A stretch of 64,000 bases of DNA from Rhizobium sp. Root708 (GCF_001429725.1 NZ_LMHV01000043.1:84938-148937), one strand, 5' to 3'; shown: positions 43,134-52,957, counted from the first letter of the stretch. The notes: generated by a model from the letters alone, not told the origin. A program made the numbers and translations.

Positions 43134-45259
43134 CAGCTTGCCGTCTCCCGCATGATCTGGGCCTTGCGGTTCTTGAGCCAGGCCAGCGCTTCTGCCATGC
43201 GCTTTTCCAGCGCATCTTCTGCATGAACATTCGGCTCACGCCCCTCCTGCGCCCGGAACCGCTTGATCCGGGGCCACAGCGTCCGCGCTTCCTCTTCCGT
43301 CATCTGCACACGCATGGCCACCATGGTTGACTGCACCTGAGATAGAAGCGGGGCATCGAAGCTGCGCGAGGCCACCTCGAAGCACTCCTGAAAGGCGTTG
43401 ACGCTGTCTATGAGGTCAATATCCAGCTCACGCACATTAATGAAACGGCGCACCATGGCGAGCAGCGTGTTGGGTGCCGCCCGAATATCCTCGTCTCCCG
43501 TATTACCATCAGCCTGCCCGGCGTCGCTGTCCGTCCGAGGGACTTCACCGCCTGCCTGATCGGCACCGATGAACGGTGTGCCCGCTTCCTGAAATCCGCG
43601 TTCGGCTTCCTGGCGTGCCAGCGTCAGCAGGTTCATGCGCGCGGCAAGGTTCTGACGAATGGCTTCGGTTTCGTCGTCGTTGAGGTTCTCGTAGCGATGC
43701 TCGATAATATCCGTCAGCAGCATCTGCGTTGCCACTTCCGGTGCCGTGTCCGGCGAAACGATGCGGGCATCGACGGCCTGACAGGCGGTTGCCATCAGAT
43801 CGGCCATATCGTTTTCACAAATGTCGCGCGCCCGGTCGGTCGGCGGCTCCATCAGACCCTTGATGCCAATGGTGATCGTGCCTTGGCCGTCATCGGTGAT
43901 AGGTTCGCGAATATCGCCGTCTTCCCGGCGATAGAATTTGAAATTGGGCGCCAGCACCTGTTCCATCAGCAGCGAGCCGGAAATGGCCTTAAGCATGTCG
44001 TTGACGGCATCCTTCACGGCCGCCGTTTCAACGCCGGGTTCCGCGACCAGATTGGTGAAGATGGCTTTCGGCTTGCCCGGCGCATCGCGCGTAGCACGGC
44101 CAATGATCTGCACGATTTCCGTCAGCGAGGCCCGGTAGCCGATGGTCAGCGCGTGCTCGCACCACACCCAGTCGAAGCCCTCCTTGGCCATGCCAAGCGC
44201 AATGATGATGTCCACCTTGGCACGGTCGGCCTCATCGTCGCGCTTGCCGTCAGGTCCATTGATTTCGCGGGAAAGTGCTGCCTTCACCCCCTCGCGCTCC
44301 GGGCCATCGTGAACGAGATCCGCCACTTTCAGCACGCGGCCATCTGCTGTGCGGATCAGATCGAAGCCCGTTCCGTCTTCCACGCCGATGTGCTCGCCGA
44401 TGAGATCGAGAATGCGGCCCACCTCATCGTTCTTCTCGCCAAAGGCTTCCGCCGAACCGCGATGGGGAATGTGGATGATAGTCTTCAGCGTCGTGTCGAG
44501 CACATCCGGCAGGCCATTGATGTATTGGCCACGATAGAAGCTGTAATTGACGCCGAGCGCCTTCAGATACTCATAGCCTTCAAGCTGCTCGTAATAGGAA
44601 TAGGTGATTGTCTTGAAGCGCGCCTCGTCTTCCGGGCGCAGCACGGGCACGGCGTCGCCGCGAAAGTAGGAGCCGGTCATGGCCATCACATGGCATTGGC
44701 CGCGCACCACAATCTGCCGTAAGATCTCGCCGAGACGGTTATTATCCGCCGCCGAGACATGGTGAAACTCATCGATGGCGAGAAACACGTTGTCGAAGGC
44801 ATCGATCCCATGCACCCGCTCCACCGCCTCGAAACCGAAGCGGAAGGTGGCATGGGTGCAGACCAGCACGCGGGCGTCGGACTGCATGAACTCCGAAAAC
44901 GCCTTCACCTTCTGCGCGGTCGAGCCATCTTCCGTGCCGGAAAGGCAAAGGTTCCAGCGGTCCTCCACCTGCCAATCGACATCAAAGCCATAGCTTTTCA
45001 GGTCGGTGGAGCGGAAGGAGCCGCCAATAGATGTTTCCGGCACGCAGACAATGGTCTTGGCAAGCCCCTGACGGTGCAGCTTGTCCAGCGCCACAAACAT
45101 CAGCGCTCTGCTCTTCCCCGCCGCAGGCGGGGCTTTCAGCAGAATGAACTGCGCGCTGCGGGCGGCATAGGCGCGGGCCTGCATGGGCCGCTGGCCCAGC
45201 GCATTGGTGGCCTTAGATTGCCCGGTGCCATTGTAGCGCACATTGACCATCTCAACCAT
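43133..45259 (-). CDS. DEAD/DEAH-type helicase, YeeB-like
   Basis: 708 residues. Walker A is KAPPAAGKSRAL near residue 43, the DEAH box is AIDEFHHVSA near 160, motif III is MAMTGSYFRG near 200, and the C-terminal lobe has GMAKEGFDWVWCEHALTIGYR near 365 and IGRATRDAPGK near 395. The last 250 residues are helical and unassigned. It directly follows the methyltransferase gene (stop 45260, start 45259) and overlaps the GIY-YIG gene by one base, so all three are cotranslated. It likely translocates on DNA for restriction, as type I-like motor subunits do. Confidence 0.85.
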   Translation of the reverse strand: MVEMVNVRYNGTGQSKATNALGQRPMQARAYAARSAQFILLKAPPAAGKSRALMFVALDKLHRQGLAKTIVCVPETSIGGSFRSTDLKSYGFDVDWQVEDRWNLCLSGTEDGSTAQKVKAFSEFMQSDARVLVCTHATFRFGFEAVERVHGIDAFDNVFLAIDEFHHVSAADNNRLGEILRQIVVRGQCHVMAMTGSYFRGDAVPVLRPEDEARFKTITYSYYEQLEGYEYLKALGVNYSFYRGQYINGLPDVLDTTLKTIIHIPHRGSAEAFGEKNDEVGRILDLIGEHIGVEDGTGFDLIRTADGRVLKVADLVHDGPEREGVKAALSREINGPDGKRDDEADRAKVDIIIALGMAKEGFDWVWCEHALTIGYRASLTEIVQIIGRATRDAPGKPKAIFTNLVAEPGVETAAVKDAVNDMLKAISGSLLMEQVLAPNFKFYRREDGDIREPITDDGQGTITIGIKGLMEPPTDRARDICENDMADLMATACQAVDARIVSPDTAPEVATQMLLTDIIEHRYENLNDDETEAIRQNLAARMNLLTLARQEAERGFQEAGTPFIGADQAGGEVPRTDSDAGQADGNTGDEDIRAAPNTLLAMVRRFINVRELDIDLIDSVNAFQECFEVASRSFDAPLLSQVQSTMVAMRVQMTEEEARTLWPRIKRFRAQEGREPNVHAEDALEKRMAEALAWLKNRKAQIMRETAS

Positions 45260-47935
45260 TTACTTCGTCCCCCGCTTCACCCGCGCCGCATACAGCTTGA
45301 ACAGCTTTTCCAGCCGCTCCGGGTCGTTGCGGAAGGGGCGGCCAATATACATGCTCTCCAGCAACTCATCGTTCTCCCGATGCACGGCCCGCAGATCATC
45401 CGGCATCTTGTCGGGGTCGTAGAGGTCGGCAATGGTTTTGGGGTAATGCTGATAGCGCGTTTTCAGAATGCGCCGTGCGGAGGCCGAAAGCTGATCCAAT
45501 TGATCTGCGGTGAATTTCGGCACCGGAAAGGTGTTCCAGCCGAGGGTGTTAGAATATTGAAAATCATTCTTCAATTTGCCGCAAACAGTATCTGTCCAGA
45601 CCCAATGTAAACGCGAAGATATGATCGCAATAGTCCAATCAGGTCCATCATAAATAACAAAATTTTTGTTTGATGAAACTGTATCCGCAGCGACCCTGTC
45701 AACGGGCAGGTAAGGGCGATTCTCTGATGAGATGCTTGGAATGACTATCGCGTGATCCTCCGCGTTAACGTGTTCGCGGAATTGATGTGGGCGCTCTGCT
45801 AACGCCTTTCCCGCCGCATCTTTCATATTAAGGCGCGCGAGTCTGTTTTTCTCCACGCGCTCCCAAATCGGCTGGCAAACCTTTGCAGCCTGCAGATCGG
45901 AATCGCTTATCCATATACAATATCGAAGGACGCCGTTTATCAGCTCGTCTGACCCAACAAACTTTCGTATGAATCGAGCCGCCTCGGGATTAACTCCAAG
46001 CAGGTCATCTCTTTCCGAAGGGCTTAGGCGCAGGTTGCCCGCATCATAAGGCATGCACCCAAAGTTCATAGGCGGTAGGCTGTTAGCTGGGGCTGATACA
46101 GGGCGAACGAAGATCTCTGCTTCGTCTATAAGATAGGAATTGATACTGCGTGCGGCCGTCTTGACGTCGGCATCGATAAGATAGCGGGCGCTATCTGAGG
46201 AGTTTCGTATTCCAACGATAACACAGATTACAGCTGCATTCGCTGCGGCATTATTGCGCCACCGAAATGAGCGGTATGCAAAGCCTATCTCAATTCCATT
46301 TTTCAGTATCTCAGGCCACAAGCTTGCGGCGGAGGCCCCTTGGCAAATTGAATTCGTTGCGACCAGTGCAGCCTTTGCAGTGCGGCGGTGAATGTAACCG
46401 GCTGCTTTGAAATACCAACCGGAAACTAGGTCGAAAGCTCGGTAACTTTTGATTTTACCAAAAAATACATAATCCATGTCAGCTTTATGAGAGGTGTCTT
46501 GCTTTGCTTTCCCTAAAAACGGCGGGTTTCCCGCGATGAAGACCTCTTCCTCCCCAATGGGAGGCGGGCAAACCTCATCCCAATCCAGCCGAAGTGCATT
46601 GCCACGTCTTATCTGTCCACCATCCCGCAACGGCAGCAGCGGAGGCATGCGCCCGAACACATCGGCAAAGCGGGCATTGGCCTGATACTCGGCAATGAAC
46701 AGCGCAAGCTTGGCCGTTTCCGCCGCAAAGTCCGTCAACTCGATGCCGTAGAACTGGTTGAGGCTGACCGAGGAGAACATGACGTTCTGCGGATTATCCT
46801 CCAGCTCTCCCAACCGTTTCAGAATGCGGATTTCACGCTCTCGCATCTGACGATAGGCGACGACAAGAAAGTTGCCGGAGCCGCAGGCGGGATCAAAGAC
46901 GCGGATTTTCGACAGCCGATGAAGCTGCGCCTTCAGCGCCGCTGGCTTGTCCCAGGCCTTGTCCAGCGCCTCATCCAGATCATCCAGAAACAGCGGCCCC
47001 AGCACCTTCATGATATTGGGCACCGAGGTGTAATGCATGCCCAGCTCGGCACGCGCTTTGGGATCGGCAATCGACTGGATCATCGAGCCGAAAATATCCG
47101 GGTTGATCAGCTTCCAGTCCAGCTCTGCAGCGTCGCGCAGATAGCGGAAAGAGATGGGGTCGAATTCCGGGGCCTCGATGGCATCGGCAAACAGCCCGCC
47201 ATTGACGTATTCGAAAGTGTCCGTCCAGGCGGGCAGCCCCTCTCGCTGGCCTTTGGGCAGGTTCATGGCGGTGAACGCCTGCACCAGCACATAGCGCGCA
47301 TGTTCGCCCTTGTTGCCTCCATAGGAGAAGACGGCGAAGGAGAACTGATCTTCCTTGAAGACGCCGACATCCTCGGAAAACAGGCAGAAGATCAGCCGCG
47401 TCATGAACAGGTTCATGGCATGGCGGCGCTCCAGCACAGCCCAATCCGGGTTTGCCTTCAAAAGCGCATCATAAAGCTTTGCCAGCTTGCCGGTGGCCTT
47501 GATGTCGACCGGGTTTTCCTCTGCTGCCCGATACCGCTCCTTACCGGCAGCAGGCAGGAAAAAGGAAAAATGTGTGCCAAGCTCGGCAAAGGGGCAGTGC
47601 AGTGTCTCCCCGGACTTCGGATGCTCGGCGGCAATCATCTCGCCATCCGTGGCAATCAGAATTGCGGGCTTAGTTTTTGTCGTGCGCTTTGAGGCGCGCA
47701 GTGCATCCAGCATTTCAGCCGCCATACCGGGAAGGGCCGGAGCGTAATGAAACTTGCCGTTCAGCAGAACGCCGCTCTCGATTTCTGACTTGTTGGTGGT
47801 GCCCGCCTTTAGCTTCGCAACAGTCGCCTGCGCATTGTCTGTCGCCTGTGCAAAAGCATAGCCGAACTCGGCGAGGTCAAACTTGGTCTTGGCAATTGCG
47901 TCGAGGGCGTCGGCAATTTCGGTGGGGTTCATCAT
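45260..47935 (-). CDS. Adenine-specific DNA methyltransferase, MmeI/YeeA-like
   Basis: About 891 residues from one of two adjacent ATGs (47933-47935 or 47930-47932); a longer frame starts at 47983 inside the upstream gene. The N-terminal 200 residues match the N-terminal domain of the MmeI/YeeA group, then a helical spacer. The SAM-binding motif FDPACGSGNFLVVAYR is near residue 350 and the catalytic motif AGNPPFLGKAK (NPPF, adenine-N6 type) near 468. The C-terminal 400 residues hold the target recognition region. DNA from about 45530 to 46560, which encodes the recognition region, looks clearly AT-richer than the rest of the gene, suggesting a swapped specificity domain. It is the first gene of the three-gene operon. 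Confidence 0.87.
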   Translation of the reverse strand: MMNPTEIADALDAIAKTKFDLAEFGYAFAQATDNAQATVAKLKAGTTNKSEIESGVLLNGKFHYAPALPGMAAEMLDALRASKRTTKTKPAILIATDGEMIAAEHPKSGETLHCPFAELGTHFSFFLPAAGKERYRAAEENPVDIKATGKLAKLYDALLKANPDWAVLERRHAMNLFMTRLIFCLFSEDVGVFKEDQFSFAVFSYGGNKGEHARYVLVQAFTAMNLPKGQREGLPAWTDTFEYVNGGLFADAIEAPEFDPISFRYLRDAAELDWKLINPDIFGSMIQSIADPKARAELGMHYTSVPNIMKVLGPLFLDDLDEALDKAWDKPAALKAQLHRLSKIRVFDPACGSGNFLVVAYRQMREREIRILKRLGELEDNPQNVMFSSVSLNQFYGIELTDFAAETAKLALFIAEYQANARFADVFGRMPPLLPLRDGGQIRRGNALRLDWDEVCPPPIGEEEVFIAGNPPFLGKAKQDTSHKADMDYVFFGKIKSYRAFDLVSGWYFKAAGYIHRRTAKAALVATNSICQGASAASLWPEILKNGIEIGFAYRSFRWRNNAAANAAVICVIVGIRNSSDSARYLIDADVKTAARSINSYLIDEAEIFVRPVSAPANSLPPMNFGCMPYDAGNLRLSPSERDDLLGVNPEAARFIRKFVGSDELINGVLRYCIWISDSDLQAAKVCQPIWERVEKNRLARLNMKDAAGKALAERPHQFREHVNAEDHAIVIPSISSENRPYLPVDRVAADTVSSNKNFVIYDGPDWTIAIISSRLHWVWTDTVCGKLKNDFQYSNTLGWNTFPVPKFTADQLDQLSASARRILKTRYQHYPKTIADLYDPDKMPDDLRAVHRENDELLESMYIGRPFRNDPERLEKLFKLYAARVKRGTK

Positions 47936-47973
47936 GGTAGTCAAACTTCTTGTTATTGATACAGGCAGCCCTG

Positions 47974-48975
47974 TCAGGACCATGCTGGAATAAAAATGCG
48001 TTTCAGTGGAATAAGCTGCTGTGTTTCGAGATCGAGCTTTTCGTACTGCTCAAGCAGGCTTTTCACCAAATCGTCGACGTCCATCAGCGCAGTCGGGATG
48101 TTGGCGCGCTCTGCTTCGTAGCGAGCCTCTCGTGTGAACCCACCAGTGCTGACGTAAAGGCCTTTATCCTGAGGGTGGCGACCTCCTAGGAAGCTGCGTA
48201 CTTCAGGTGCTCCCATGGCGCCTTTGCGATGTTTCACCTCGACCACGATGCGTGGAGCCTCAAATCCAAATCCATCCGGTGAAGCGACGATGTCTTTGCC
48301 GCGGTCGGGCCCAACTTCCGAGACTCGGGTCTTGTATCCAAGAGAGCGTAGAAGACCTGCGACGAGTTCTTGCATCTCTTCCCAGGTCAGTGCATTGACC
48401 TTGTCCTTGATGAATTCGTGTGCGCGGCTAGCCATGTTCTCGAAAACGTCATCTTCAGCGGCTTCACCCACCGGTGCCGAGATGTCTGCCGGTTGGGGAA
48501 TATTGCCAGAAAGAGCTTTTTTGAGTTCCGCTGCGACCTCATTTGGCAGCCGAAATAGGGTCGAGATCGACCCGAGGCTATTTCTGCTTTCGACCGACAG
48601 AAGGTCTCGGCTGACTTCGCCGTGCCAACGGGTCGATCGAACCTGTGTATCTTCGGGATCAATCGACGCATCATGGCGATAGGCGCTAGAAATTTCACCA
48701 ACAAGATAGACCCGTCGCGAGGGATCATAGGTGACTACCGTATCGCCAATGCTCATCTCGTTGACAAATCGATGGAGCTGGCCAGCGGCCATGGCCTGAC
48801 TCTGCGGCTTTGCGCCAACATAGACTTTTGCCAAAGCGTCGGTGATCGCTTTGCGACTTTTTAGATGAGAGAGATCGCCAAGGGCGGGCCAACCGATGGC
48901 CACGACAGACTTTGTTTTGAAAGCATCGAACAGGCGGCCATTACGTTCGGCCCGTACCATCCATGATTTGGTCAT
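47974..48975 (-). CDS. Mrr-type restriction endonuclease
   Basis: 333 residues from the ATG at 48973-48975, behind CTGGGGGAATACGC. The N-terminal ~100 residues (MVRAERNGRLFDAFKTKSVV, GDTVVTYDPSRRVYLVGEI) resemble an EVE/PUA-like base-reading domain. Residues ~195-300 are an Mrr catalytic domain: LVAGLLRSLGYKTRVSEVGP, then DRGKDIV near 225 and VVEVKHRKG near 247, giving the D...E-x-K nuclease residues. This family cuts modified DNA. It lies 38 bp before the methyltransferase gene on the same strand and is probably part of the same transcript, adding a modification-dependent nuclease to the module. Confidence 0.87.
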   Translation of the reverse strand: MTKSWMVRAERNGRLFDAFKTKSVVAIGWPALGDLSHLKSRKAITDALAKVYVGAKPQSQAMAAGQLHRFVNEMSIGDTVVTYDPSRRVYLVGEISSAYRHDASIDPEDTQVRSTRWHGEVSRDLLSVESRNSLGSISTLFRLPNEVAAELKKALSGNIPQPADISAPVGEAAEDDVFENMASRAHEFIKDKVNALTWEEMQELVAGLLRSLGYKTRVSEVGPDRGKDIVASPDGFGFEAPRIVVEVKHRKGAMGAPEVRSFLGGRHPQDKGLYVSTGGFTREARYEAERANIPTALMDVDDLVKSLLEQYEKLDLETQQLIPLKRIFIPAWS

Positions 48976-49078
48976 GCGTATTCCCCCAGTCAGCGAGAAT
49001 ACATTCCTTACTCATTGACTGATTGCAAGGCAGAGATTGACACTCTTTCGAGGACATATTTGCCGTAAGGTGCTGCTT

Positions 49079-49093
49079 CGGAAATAATTTCCG
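49079..49093. repeat. Palindromic boundary core R6
   Basis: CGGAAATAATTTCCG is a perfect palindrome with 7 bp arms around one base. It lies between the restriction module and the HNH gene, five bases from that gene's stop codon. It is the best match to the shared consensus apart from the copy at 60361-60391. Confidence 0.7.
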
Positions 49094-49098
49094 CATCC

Positions 49099-50034
49099 TC
49101 ACCCTTTGAATACCCGCTCGCGATGGTACTGCAGGAATTGCGAATGCGGTCGCTCGTCCGCACGTGTGGGCACCAGCAAGCGTCGCTCCGGATTCATCAG
49201 CCGTGAGATCGTGTCCGGCACGCCGCCGCTTGCGATCAGCATGCTGTAATCGTCATCCACCGAAATCAGGCCGCGATCGAACATCCAATGGACCGTCCCT
49301 GATAGGGCCAGACCATTGCGGACACTGTCTGGGCCGCCATGCGTGACCGGGCGAATATGGGCGGCTTGAACCTCCGATCGGCCGCCGCCGTTGAAGAGCT
49401 TGAGGCCGGTCACGGCGCAGGTGTCGTGGTAGGCTGTCTTGATGGCCGCGGCGAAAGCGCGGTCCCGGAAAGGACGTTGCACGACCTGCGACACGATCCG
49501 CCGGTCAACACTGTCGATTTCAAAAGGCATCTGCGGGTTATCGCCAAATCCTATGCGCGCTTCTTCAACCGGATCAGGGGTTGGACGCTCTCGGTCACGA
49601 TTTCCCAAGATATGAGCAAAGCCGGCAGCCAGGATCATGTCGTACTCGGCGTCGGGAATATTTCGCACGGCGCGGCCGAACGCACCCTTGTTGGTGGAGC
49701 CGTCCTCCTTGCGAAGGCCGCTTTCGTAATAGTGGGCCAAGTCCTTGAACGGCACCGCATGGTCGAACGGTAGGAAATCGTCGATGAGTGCGTAGAAATG
49801 ATCCGGCTTTGACGGATCCGGAACAATGTCGGTGATCCGAGCTGTCGCGAAATATGCCTGCTTGCCGCCGGTCTTCATCAAGTCGCCGCTTGGTCGTCGC
49901 GGTTCGTAGTAGACGATCCAGTCACCTCGGGCCGCTTCGACCTGCCGCAGGTAGGTTCGCGGGAAATGATACCGCTGCTCCGGAAGATCGTCGTAGGTCG
50001 GAACAAGTTTCGTTGTCAGCACTGCCTTTGACAT
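49099..50034 (-). CDS. HNH restriction endonuclease
   Basis: 311 residues from the ATG at 50032-50034 (MSKAVLTTKLVPTY), which fits the family start better than the longer frame from 50097. The N-terminal 140 residues look like a base-reading SRA/EVE-type domain (YHFPRTYLRQVEAARGDWIV). An HNH nuclease domain lies at residues ~205-260: CAVTGLKLFNGG, then EVQAAHIRPVTHGG with NGLALSGTVHWMFDRG. Members are annotated as putative type IV or type II restriction enzymes that cut modified or specific DNA. The gene stands alone; its 3' end is at boundary core R6. Confidence 0.85.
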   Translation of the reverse strand: MSKAVLTTKLVPTYDDLPEQRYHFPRTYLRQVEAARGDWIVYYEPRRPSGDLMKTGGKQAYFATARITDIVPDPSKPDHFYALIDDFLPFDHAVPFKDLAHYYESGLRKEDGSTNKGAFGRAVRNIPDAEYDMILAAGFAHILGNRDRERPTPDPVEEARIGFGDNPQMPFEIDSVDRRIVSQVVQRPFRDRAFAAAIKTAYHDTCAVTGLKLFNGGGRSEVQAAHIRPVTHGGPDSVRNGLALSGTVHWMFDRGLISVDDDYSMLIASGGVPDTISRLMNPERRLLVPTRADERPHSQFLQYHRERVFKG

Positions 50035-50345
50035 AGTGTCACTCTTTATGAAACTGCGTATTTGGTACCAGGTTGACGGGTTCTCGAAAATGGGCACGTT
50101 TATCGAAGGGGTGCAACCGAAGAGTGTAGATGCGTTACTTAAGTATTTTGACGTAAAAAATAATTTTTGGAAAATATATAGAAGAGATTATAAGTATATT
50201 TTGAAGAAATTACTCTGTTGCTCGAGCATAAAATTCCAAAACAACTTGCGGTAAGCATTGTCATTTATTGCGCGTGCGGCGATAATACTTATATCAATCG
50301 CGCGAACGCGGTTGATGCTTTTTGCAACCTGCAAGGATCTTTGAC
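50035..50345. other. AT-rich intergenic region between divergent genes
   Basis: These 311 bp separate the HNH gene from the rightward gene at 50346 and should contain both promoters. The 50140-50240 stretch is strikingly AT-rich (runs such as AAAAAATAATTTTTGG). It contains no perfect copy of the boundary core. No RNA gene or ORF of note is seen. Confidence 0.4.
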
Positions 50346-51524
50346 ATGACGAACAAGACAACAAAACGGGCCACCGCCCGCTTTGACTACGATGCGCTCG
50401 ACATCGGCGCACAGAGCATGAAGGCGTTGGAAGCCGCAGCCATTGGCATCCAGGCTTTGGGGCGTCGTTCCACGGAACAGGCCTTCGAGCTAGGCGTGCT
50501 GCTGGAGCAGGCTTCCGAGCACGTAGAACCGGGCACTTTCGAAAAATGGGTGTCGCAGCGATGCGACATTTCTTCGAAAACAGCCCGGAACTACAGGGGT
50601 GTTGCTCGAAACCTTGAGGCTTATCGGGCTCGAGCAGTCGAGCTCGCGATCAGCCCGACAGTCCTTTTCCATCTCGCGTCCGCACCGGAGGAGAAGGTTA
50701 AGGCTGCCTTGGCTTTTGCCGAGGAGCATGATGGCATCCGCGTCAGCGAGGTGAAGACCTTGCTTGCGGACGGCTCGGAGACGGCTTCTGACGATGAAGC
50801 CGGCGCCGAACTCGCCGACATCGGCGGTCTCGCCGGTCTGCGGGCGCTGATCGACCTCAAGACGAAGAGTGGCGTAGCCGCTTTCGTCGAAAGTGCCGCA
50901 GCTCTTGCCGCGGCAGTTGTCAGTGCTCTTGAGAGCAAGGGCAAGCGTCTGCAGAAAACGACACTCGTCCCGGTGCTTGAGCCTTTGGCTCGAGTGGCGA
51001 AACGCGGCCTGGGCAATGTTTTGCTTCTCGATGCGCCGGGTGACGTCGACGTCCGCAAGCTCTCGGAAAGCGAGCTTTCTGCCGCGAGCCATTGGTACAA
51101 GGTCTTCCAGACGTTGGACCATCTCGGCAACAGGGAGTCGTGGCCCGAAGCCAAAGGGCTTGAAACCTGGTTGCGCCAAGACGTCCTGCTGCTGCTCGAC
51201 TGGGCAACGTCCCGGACGAAGAAACCCGAATGGCCGCTTGAGGCCCCAGTCGCTCCAAAGTCCGCAGACGCAGTCATGCGAAGTGGCCTTGAGGCGCTTG
51301 GCGGCGTGGTACGGGTTGAGGCCCCAAGCCTTGATCCGGCCGATGGCAATGGCGCTGCCGTCCGGGACTTCCAGCCGCCGGCGTTCCTGGCGCGTGCGGT
51401 TTCGACAGGGAAGGCTGACGCTGAGCCCTCCAACGTCGTCTCGATGCTTTCGACTGAAAACCCGTCGGGGCTGAGGAAGCCGGCTTGGCTGAAGCCAAAA
51501 CCCGCCGAGGTCTCGGCGGAATGA
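50346..51524 (+). CDS. DUF3102-like DNA-binding protein
   Basis: 392 residues from the ATG at 50346, with AAGGATC seven bases upstream. Residues ~20-130 resemble DUF3102 and related phage/plasmid regulators: STEQAFELGVLLEQASEHVE, FEKWVSQRCDISSKTARNY, then a LASAPEEKVKAALAFAEE helix pair. This is a helix-turn-helix-bearing fold. The remaining 260 residues are Ala/Leu-rich and unassigned. It is followed immediately by a strong terminator (51529-51556), so it is a single transcription unit. As the first gene of the 50-58 kb set it may regulate maintenance or excision of the island; this is an inference. Confidence 0.65.
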   Translation: MTNKTTKRATARFDYDALDIGAQSMKALEAAAIGIQALGRRSTEQAFELGVLLEQASEHVEPGTFEKWVSQRCDISSKTARNYRGVARNLEAYRARAVELAISPTVLFHLASAPEEKVKAALAFAEEHDGIRVSEVKTLLADGSETASDDEAGAELADIGGLAGLRALIDLKTKSGVAAFVESAAALAAAVVSALESKGKRLQKTTLVPVLEPLARVAKRGLGNVLLLDAPGDVDVRKLSESELSAASHWYKVFQTLDHLGNRESWPEAKGLETWLRQDVLLLLDWATSRTKKPEWPLEAPVAPKSADAVMRSGLEALGGVVRVEAPSLDPADGNGAAVRDFQPPAFLARAVSTGKADAEPSNVVSMLSTENPSGLRKPAWLKPKPAEVSAE

Positions 51525-51528
51525 ACAT

Positions 51529-51556
51529 AAGAAAGGGGGCTTCGGCCCCCTTTCTT
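51529..51556 (+). terminator. Strong intrinsic terminator
   Basis: AAGAAAGGGGGC and GCCCCCTTTCTT pair as perfect 12 bp arms around a TTCG tetraloop, five bases after the stop of the DUF3102-like gene. The stem ends in TTTCTT, giving a short U-rich tail. It is symmetrical and could also stop leftward transcription. Confidence 0.85.
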
Positions 51557-51730
51557 GATTCCATCGCCGTCGTCGGTGTGCGGTTACCCGGATGATCGTA
51601 GGTCGTGTACGAAGTGTTTGCCACCAAGCGTCCAGCGAAATTCGCGTGTAGGTCCCTCGTTAACCGCGTTCGGGATCCGTTCTCTTTTTGCCGGGGGGAT
51701 CCTTGAGATCTGGTTCCGGTCCTGTCAGAT

Positions 51731-52957
51731 ATGGGCGGCTCCGAAGTGAACGGAGCAAGCGGCCCAAGGCAGCGCGCCAACGCTACCAAGGGCCTGACCC
51801 TCAAGCCTTCTGTTGAAAGGAATCGGGCTTTGACCAACCTACACTCTTCGTCCCCTGCGGGGGAAGTTCTGCGCGCCGCGTCCGCGGCTTCTTCCACCGT
51901 CAACCACTCGCCGGCATCATCTCTGCGCCGGCACTTTGCCGAGCGCCTCGCTGTTCAGGCGGAGCCGCTGGCGCTGCGCCGTCATCCGCATCTGGTGCGC
52001 TACCCCGACATCGAATCGGACTTCGACGTCCTGATCGAAAAGGCCATCGCCGCCATTGCCGAAGGCGAGCCGGTCGAAGACGAGATCCTAGGCCACTACG
52101 TCAACATCGCCTCGCTTGTGCGCGCCGTGTCGTTTCGTGAGGGCAAGCTGTTGGAACAGGCCGTCGAGCGGCTTGCCAAGGCCAATCCCGACCTCGTGGT
52201 CCTCATGCAGTCGATCAAGTTACCACTGGTGAAGGCGGCGATCGAAGCGGTCGCTGGCAATGACTGGCATCATCTTGAGGAAGTACGGCTCGATTGCGAT
52301 GCGCCCGCCAAGGGCAGCTACACGCCGGACCTGATCCTTGTGAACCGCGCAAAGCGCGCCGCCTTCGTGCTGGATCTGAAACGCTCGCTCGCGTCTTACG
52401 GCGATACCAACCGGCTGGAAGAGCTGAAGCTCAGGATGTTAGCGTCGGCAATGATCTTGCCGGACTGGCTCTACAAGACCCAGAAGCGGCTTATGGTCGA
52501 GACAGTGGGCGTTGCCATCATTGATGGCGCGAGCCGCCCGAGCGACCATGCGGCGGGCGTATGGGCACTGTCCGAGATCGACGATCTGCTGGAGATCGAT
52601 GGCGCGGCCACCTGCATGGCGGAACTGCGTCTGAGGTTCGGGCGCCGCGTGCAGCAGCTTCTGGAGGCCGAGGCGCGACATGCGCTAGGTATTCCGGATG
52701 CGGTAACGCCGCTGCCGACATCGGCGGCTGCAAATTCGACATCGTCCCGGCGTCTCGGAATCCTCCGGGCCATCCCCCGCGTCATGATCTATGACGATCC
52801 GGCGTGCTGCGATGAGCATCCGTCCGGATGCCGCTGTGGCGACGACGATACGTTCGACGCCGGTCGGGATGACGCGGAGGCAGAAGATGACGCCGCAGCC
52901 TCATGGCCTCCGCAGCACATCCGCGTCGGCTTTGCGCGGCGTCTGCTCGACGCCTGA
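51731..52957 (+). CDS. PD-(D/E)xK nuclease-like protein, unknown family
   Basis: 408 residues from the ATG at 51731. The N-terminal 80 residues are low-complexity and variable. Around residues 198-225, YTPDLILVNRAKR and AAFVLDLKRSLASYG give PD...(D)xK-like spacing, as in restriction-endonuclease-like folds. Residues 240-300 add EELKLRMLASAMILPDWLYK and VGVAIIDGASR. The C-terminus has a short cysteine cluster (CCDEHPSGCRCGDDD) that may bind zinc. There is no close family that I recognise. It leads a plus-strand row with the genes at 53084, 53458 and 55302, so it may belong to the AAA/M41 system. Confidence 0.6.
   Translation: MGGSEVNGASGPRQRANATKGLTLKPSVERNRALTNLHSSSPAGEVLRAASAASSTVNHSPASSLRRHFAERLAVQAEPLALRRHPHLVRYPDIESDFDVLIEKAIAAIAEGEPVEDEILGHYVNIASLVRAVSFREGKLLEQAVERLAKANPDLVVLMQSIKLPLVKAAIEAVAGNDWHHLEEVRLDCDAPAKGSYTPDLILVNRAKRAAFVLDLKRSLASYGDTNRLEELKLRMLASAMILPDWLYKTQKRLMVETVGVAIIDGASRPSDHAAGVWALSEIDDLLEIDGAATCMAELRLRFGRRVQQLLEAEARHALGIPDAVTPLPTSAAANSTSSRRLGILRAIPRVMIYDDPACCDEHPSGCRCGDDDTFDAGRDDAEAEDDAAASWPPQHIRVGFARRLLDA

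Noticed and set aside
41931..48975. BREX or classical type I restriction
   Set aside because: No PglZ, BrxC or BrxL proteins and no separate HsdS gene; the gene set is methyltransferase, helicase and GIY-YIG.
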